A stretch of 64,000 bases of DNA from Desulfovibrio cuneatus DSM 11391 (lineage in GTDB: Bacteria; Desulfobacterota; Desulfovibrionia; Desulfovibrionales; Desulfovibrionaceae), in NCBI RefSeq assembly GCF_000430005.1, contig NZ_AUCY01000014.1, positions 1 through 64,000 of the forward strand. Direction: 5' to 3'. Below the pieces are notes generated by a model. That model had not been told where the DNA came from. It saw only the letters and a program-made list of their open reading frames with translations, and did no database searches. Both the position numbers and the translations under genes were made by a program. Of the stretch, positions 61,200 through 64,000 are shown piece by piece (the first letter of the stretch is position 1; each line of letters opens with the position of its first letter).

Positions 61200-61928
61200 T
61201 TAGCTGTAACCGCCAACCCACTTATTGACCTTCAGTAAAATTTCAACACGCCGGTTTTTGGCCCTTCCCTCTGCGGTGCTGTTTGGCTCCACTGGTCTGT
61301 CTGGCCCATAACCGCTCACCGAAAATCTGTCCGGCTTGATTTGATACAGCAAAAATCGTTCCAAAACAGCAATTGCCCGAAAACCCGAAAGTTCATAGGG
61401 GTTTTGGCCTGCTGCTTCCATGTTGTCGGTGTGGCCGCTTATGTTCACATCCGTTTCTACAGCAAGAATAACAGGAGAAAGCGCTTCAAGCAACTTTTTC
61501 CCTACTGGCGTCAGTTCTGCCGCACCTTCCGGGAACAACAGCCCATTTGTCAAAACAATGACCACCCCTTCCGGGTGCTGCAAAATGCGCACGTTTTCCT
61601 GAATGTCCCCTGTGGTTACTTCTGGCGGCAGCACATCATAGGGGAAGAGCAAATCTTTAATGCGGTCCTGCTGCAACAGCACGTTTTCCGGGTCGCGCAA
61701 CAGTTCCAGCACTTCCATAACACGGCCGGGAATGCGCCCTGCTGCTTCGGTGGCGTCTATGGAAGGGTTGGCAAAGTGGGCGCTAATGCGGGAAATGACC
61801 ACCGTGTCCATGGAAGACATACTGAGCAAAAGCACAAAAAAAGTCAGCAGCAACGTCATAAGGTCGGAAAACGTCACCAGCCAGCCGTCGCTGGATGCAG
61901 GGGAACTTTTACGTTTGCGGCGTGCCAT
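61200..61928 (-). CDS. MotB-type stator protein, canonical peptidoglycan-binding form
   Basis: Stator subunit anchoring MotA to the cell wall. The 242-residue protein has WLVTFSDLMTLLLTFFVLL with the proton-channel Asp at residue 22, a plug/linker region and an OmpA-like domain: VNISGHTDNM with D168 (the DAP-binding Asp), FRAIAVLERFL and NRRVEILLKVN. It begins 2 bp after the upstream MotB paralogue, so the two are coupled. Both share the channel motif but differ in the wall-binding loop. Which one forms the working stator is not clear from sequence. Confidence 0.9.
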   Translation of the reverse strand: MARRKRKSSPASSDGWLVTFSDLMTLLLTFFVLLLSMSSMDTVVISRISAHFANPSIDATEAAGRIPGRVMEVLELLRDPENVLLQQDRIKDLLFPYDVLPPEVTTGDIQENVRILQHPEGVVIVLTNGLLFPEGAAELTPVGKKLLEALSPVILAVETDVNISGHTDNMEAAGQNPYELSGFRAIAVLERFLLYQIKPDRFSVSGYGPDRPVEPNSTAEGRAKNRRVEILLKVNKWVGGYS

Positions 61929-61930
61929 GG

Positions 61931-62797
61931 TCAGGGCCTTGTTGGGAGTACGTTTCGGGGAACGCGCGAAGTGGCGTTCTGCCCTGGCATGGTCAGGTCA
62001 AACCGGAAGCCCTTAAAATACAGGTCTGTTTGTTCCGGGGGGGCATTTTCCCGCAGGCGATCTACTTTTTTGGCCCATTCAAGGTTCCGTTTGTCCAGCA
62101 CCAGGTCTACCCGGCGGTTGGCTGCGCGCCCTTCCGGGGTGTTGTTGCTGGCTTTGGGTCGAAACTGCCCAAACCCTTCCAGGGAAAGGCGGGCCGGGGG
62201 AATACCCCGCAGGGAAAAGTGGCTGTACACGGCCATGGCCCGGCGCAGGGAAAGCAGCCAGGAAGCGTCCATAACCGTCTGACTAAAGCTCACAATATAA
62301 TTACGTCCTTCTTCGTCGCGCAGGTTGGTGGTATGCCCTGCCACCAGCAGGGGGTAAGGAATTTCCAACAGGTACGGCACCAGCTTATCCAGCAAGGCAA
62401 TGCCTTTATCGCTCAGTTGCGTGGCCCCTTCACGGAACAGCACCTCGCTATTGATGGAAAAGATTTGCACGTACTTGTTTTCCTGAAAATTCAAGTCCTT
62501 GGTACTGTCGTCAAATATTTTATCCCGCAACAGTTCCAGGTCTTCCGGGGGCAAGTCCATTTTGCCGGGTTCATGCACATTCAGCTTACCGGAAGGGGCA
62601 GTTGGGTTCAAAAAGGCTTCCCCCACCCCAAACTGGCGGGCCACAGAACCCAGCACCTCCAGCTTGTACCGCTCATCAATCACCGACATGCTCACAAGCA
62701 ATACAAAAAATGTGAGCAAAAGGGTCATGAGGTCGGAAAAGGTGATGAGCCAGGCAGGTTGGCCTTCTGGCGCGCGTTCCTTTTTTTCCCTTGCCAC
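61931..62797 (-). CDS. MotB-type stator protein, divergent peptidoglycan-binding form
   Basis: The 288-residue paralogue directly after motA. The channel helix is intact: WLITFSDLMTLLLTFFVLL with Asp at 22. The OmpA-like domain reads VAGHTTNLRDEE, so T157 replaces the Asp found in nearly all peptidoglycan-binding members. The Arg in LSLRRAMAVY and the closing NRRVDLVLDKRN are kept. A 25-residue Pro/Ser-rich linker and an insert with ELLRDKIFDDSTK precede the domain. It may bind peptidoglycan differently, or act with the second MotB in one stator. Confidence 0.88.
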   Translation of the reverse strand: MAREKKERAPEGQPAWLITFSDLMTLLLTFFVLLVSMSVIDERYKLEVLGSVARQFGVGEAFLNPTAPSGKLNVHEPGKMDLPPEDLELLRDKIFDDSTKDLNFQENKYVQIFSINSEVLFREGATQLSDKGIALLDKLVPYLLEIPYPLLVAGHTTNLRDEEGRNYIVSFSQTVMDASWLLSLRRAMAVYSHFSLRGIPPARLSLEGFGQFRPKASNNTPEGRAANRRVDLVLDKRNLEWAKKVDRLRENAPPEQTDLYFKGFRFDLTMPGQNATSRVPRNVLPTRP

Positions 62798-62799
62798 TG

Positions 62800-63561
62800 C
62801 TATGCCTTTTTACGCCGGTAATAGGGCTGAAAGCTGGTGAGCTTTTCCAGAATAATGCGCGGGTTTTCGCCTTTAGAAATGCCCACAATGCCTTCAAGCT
62901 GCATTTCCATAATGAGCACTTCTTCCTTGGAACGGCACTTGAGCTTGCCCACCATGGGCAAAAACACAAGGTTTGCCAATACCGCCCCGTAAAAGGTGGT
63001 AATAAGGGCCACGGCCATGGCAGGGCCAATGGAGGAAGGGTCGTTCATGTTTTTCAGCATTTGCACAAGGCCAATAACGGTACCAATCATCCCCAGGGCC
63101 GGGGCATATGCCGCAAGAGCACTCAATAGGTCTATGCCTGTTTCGTGGCGGGCTTCCACATTGCTTATTTCCGCTTCAAGAATAGAGCGGATAATTTCCG
63201 GCTCCATACCATCCACCGTAAGCTGCAACCCTTTTTTAACATAGGCATTATCAATACCATTCACGATGGATTCAAGCGCCAGAATGCCTTCACGCCGGGC
63301 GCGGTTGGCATAATCAATAAACTGGGCAATAACATCGTCGGTGGTGGGTAACGAGCTGGAAAAGGTTTTGCCAATAATTTTGCCAGTGCTGAGCACCGTA
63401 CCAAGGGGGTAGTGGGTAAGCGTTGCCCCAATGGTGCCGCCAAGCACAATAAGCATGGAAGGGCCGTGAATAAAAAGGCCTAAGCCCCCTGCGCCATCAA
63501 GCAGTGCTGCGGTGATAAGCCCAAAGGAGACCACAAGCCCTAAAGGGGTTGCTAAATCCAT
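62800..63561 (-). CDS. motA: Flagellar motor stator protein MotA
   Basis: Proton-channel subunit that drives rotor rotation. The 253-residue protein has four membrane helices: PLGLVVSFGLITAALL, SMLIVLGGTIGATLTHYP, SALAAYAPALGMIGTVIGLVQML and ALITTFYGAVLANLVFLPM. The cytoplasmic loop between helices 2 and 3 holds charged residues (YANRARREGILALESIV) for FliG contact. The family proline after helix 3 is present. First gene of the cluster, with a sigma-54-type site about 145 bp upstream. Confidence 0.96.
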   Translation of the reverse strand: MDLATPLGLVVSFGLITAALLDGAGGLGLFIHGPSMLIVLGGTIGATLTHYPLGTVLSTGKIIGKTFSSSLPTTDDVIAQFIDYANRARREGILALESIVNGIDNAYVKKGLQLTVDGMEPEIIRSILEAEISNVEARHETGIDLLSALAAYAPALGMIGTVIGLVQMLKNMNDPSSIGPAMAVALITTFYGAVLANLVFLPMVGKLKCRSKEEVLIMEMQLEGIVGISKGENPRIILEKLTSFQPYYRRKKA

Positions 63562-63704
63562 GAATGCTATCCTTGCGCGTGGTGCGGCCTGAAAAGGCTG
63601 CGTTATTGTGTGTTGCCTGCCTACAAAAAGACCATTGCAAATTGCCTTTTACGTGCTTTGCCCGGGAAGCGCCAAAATGCGCCTCCTGCTTCCTTACATA
63701 GCAA

Positions 63705-63720
63705 TGCAAAGCCCATGCCA
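63705..63720 (-). promoter_or_regulatory. Sigma-54 promoter of the motA-fliQ cluster
   Basis: On the minus strand TGGCAT-GGGCT-TTGCA, one mismatch from TGGCAC-N5-TTGCW, about 145 bp before the motA ATG. Confidence 0.65.
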
Positions 63721-63874
63721 GCCCATACCAAATACAATGCCAAAAGGCACTGTGGCAACCTAACAGGTAATGGTCATATACCTACAAAATACATTCCGGG
63801 CCTTGTTTACTGTATCGGCCTAAAGCGGAAACCCATAAGGGGGAAGGCACTACAGCAGAATATACAACTACTAA

Positions 63875-63910
63875 GAAAAAAGGCTATTCACACAATAAAT
63901 AGCCTTTTTC
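63875..63910. terminator. Terminator of the YggS-like gene
   Basis: GAAAAAAGGCTATT pairs with AATAGCCTTTTTC around a short loop, with U-runs on both sides. It lies 33 bp beyond the stop of the partial gene at the window edge. Confidence 0.85.
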
Positions 63911-63942
63911 AGAAGAGAAGAACAGAAAAAAGAGATGGCCCG

Positions 63943-64000
63943 TTATTTTTTACGGCTCCCAAAAATACTGGACCCCACCCGCACCAGGGTTGCCCCTTCT
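63943..64000 (-). CDS. YggS/PROSC-family PLP-binding protein, C-terminal fragment
   Basis: Only the last 18 codons are in the window: EGATLVRVGSSIFGSRKK then TAA. The pattern GATxVRxGxxIFGxR is the C-terminal signature of the YggS family, PLP carriers that keep vitamin B6 homeostasis. The rest lies beyond 64000. Identification rests on this short signature. Confidence 0.72.
   Translation of the reverse strand, partial: EGATLVRVGSSIFGSRKK

Larger units (their letters stand above)
63562..63942. other. Regulatory gap upstream of motA
   Basis: About 380 bp. It holds the motA sigma-54 site and the bidirectional hairpin at 63875-63910. Nothing else recognisable. Confidence 0.55.

Noticed and set aside
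1-64000. tRNA, rRNA and CRISPR features
   Set aside because: No cloverleaf-like or rRNA-like stretch, and no array of regularly spaced short direct repeats, was seen; the tandem repeat at 9.9 kb has only two long units without spacers.

Overview
The window looks like chromosome from a Gram-negative, flagellated, anaerobic sulfate reducer of the Desulfovibrionaceae. The signs are a Desulfovibrio-type outer-membrane homotrimeric porin, a complete seven-gene flxABCD-hdrABC electron-bifurcation operon, a stand-alone AICAR transformylase in place of a full-length PurH, and a lipid A pathway. No rRNA, tRNA, CRISPR array, transposase or integrase was recognised.

Layout. 0-4 kb: envelope genes ompH-lpxD-fabZ-lpxA on the minus strand, then plsY. 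4-8 kb: an RNase II-type nuclease and the AICAR transformylase. 8-13.4 kb: an orphan DNA methyltransferase ending in a 99-bp tandem repeat, an unknown membrane protein, dgkA and two DedA proteins. 13.6-18 kb: ftsY, a TauE/SafE exporter and a secreted vWA-OmpA protein. 18-25 kb: a YhaN/YhaO-like (SbcCD-like) pair facing DNA polymerase IV. 25-36 kb: a solute-binding protein, a Tat-exported nitroreductase, a large hybrid kinase, a RACo-type Fe-S/ASKHA protein, a chemoreceptor and a solitary OppD-type ATPase. 36-41 kb: a DUF151 protein overlapping miaB, the porin, a small HMA-like protein and a DsbA-like thiol oxidoreductase. 41.4-43.1 kb: a Phd/VapC toxin-antitoxin pair followed by about 0.9 kb of non-coding imperfect palindrome, which looks like accessory DNA. 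43-50 kb: hdrC-hdrB-hdrA-flxD-flxC-flxB-flxA. 50-64 kb: flgL, csrA, fliW, a second hybrid kinase, an unknown anchored protein, then motA-motB-motB2-fliL-fliN-fliO-fliP-fliQ on the minus strand, and the 3' end of a YggS-type gene at the right edge.

How it works together. The Flx/Hdr complex is expected to oxidise NADH and split the electrons between ferredoxin and a thiol/disulfide acceptor (probably DsrC in this group). The flagellar genes carry sigma-54-type promoters and the CsrA-FliW switch. The most unusual material is non-coding: at least two dispersed palindromic repeat families sit at gene ends, one member lies inside the flx operon, and there is the 0.9-kb inverted repeat, the 99-bp tandem repeat and a 152-bp hairpin element. 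Among the proteins, one of the two MotB paralogues has lost the conserved peptidoglycan-binding Asp, MiaB has an insertion in its TRAM domain, and three proteins could not be assigned to a known function. All calls come from reading the sequence; no database search was run.
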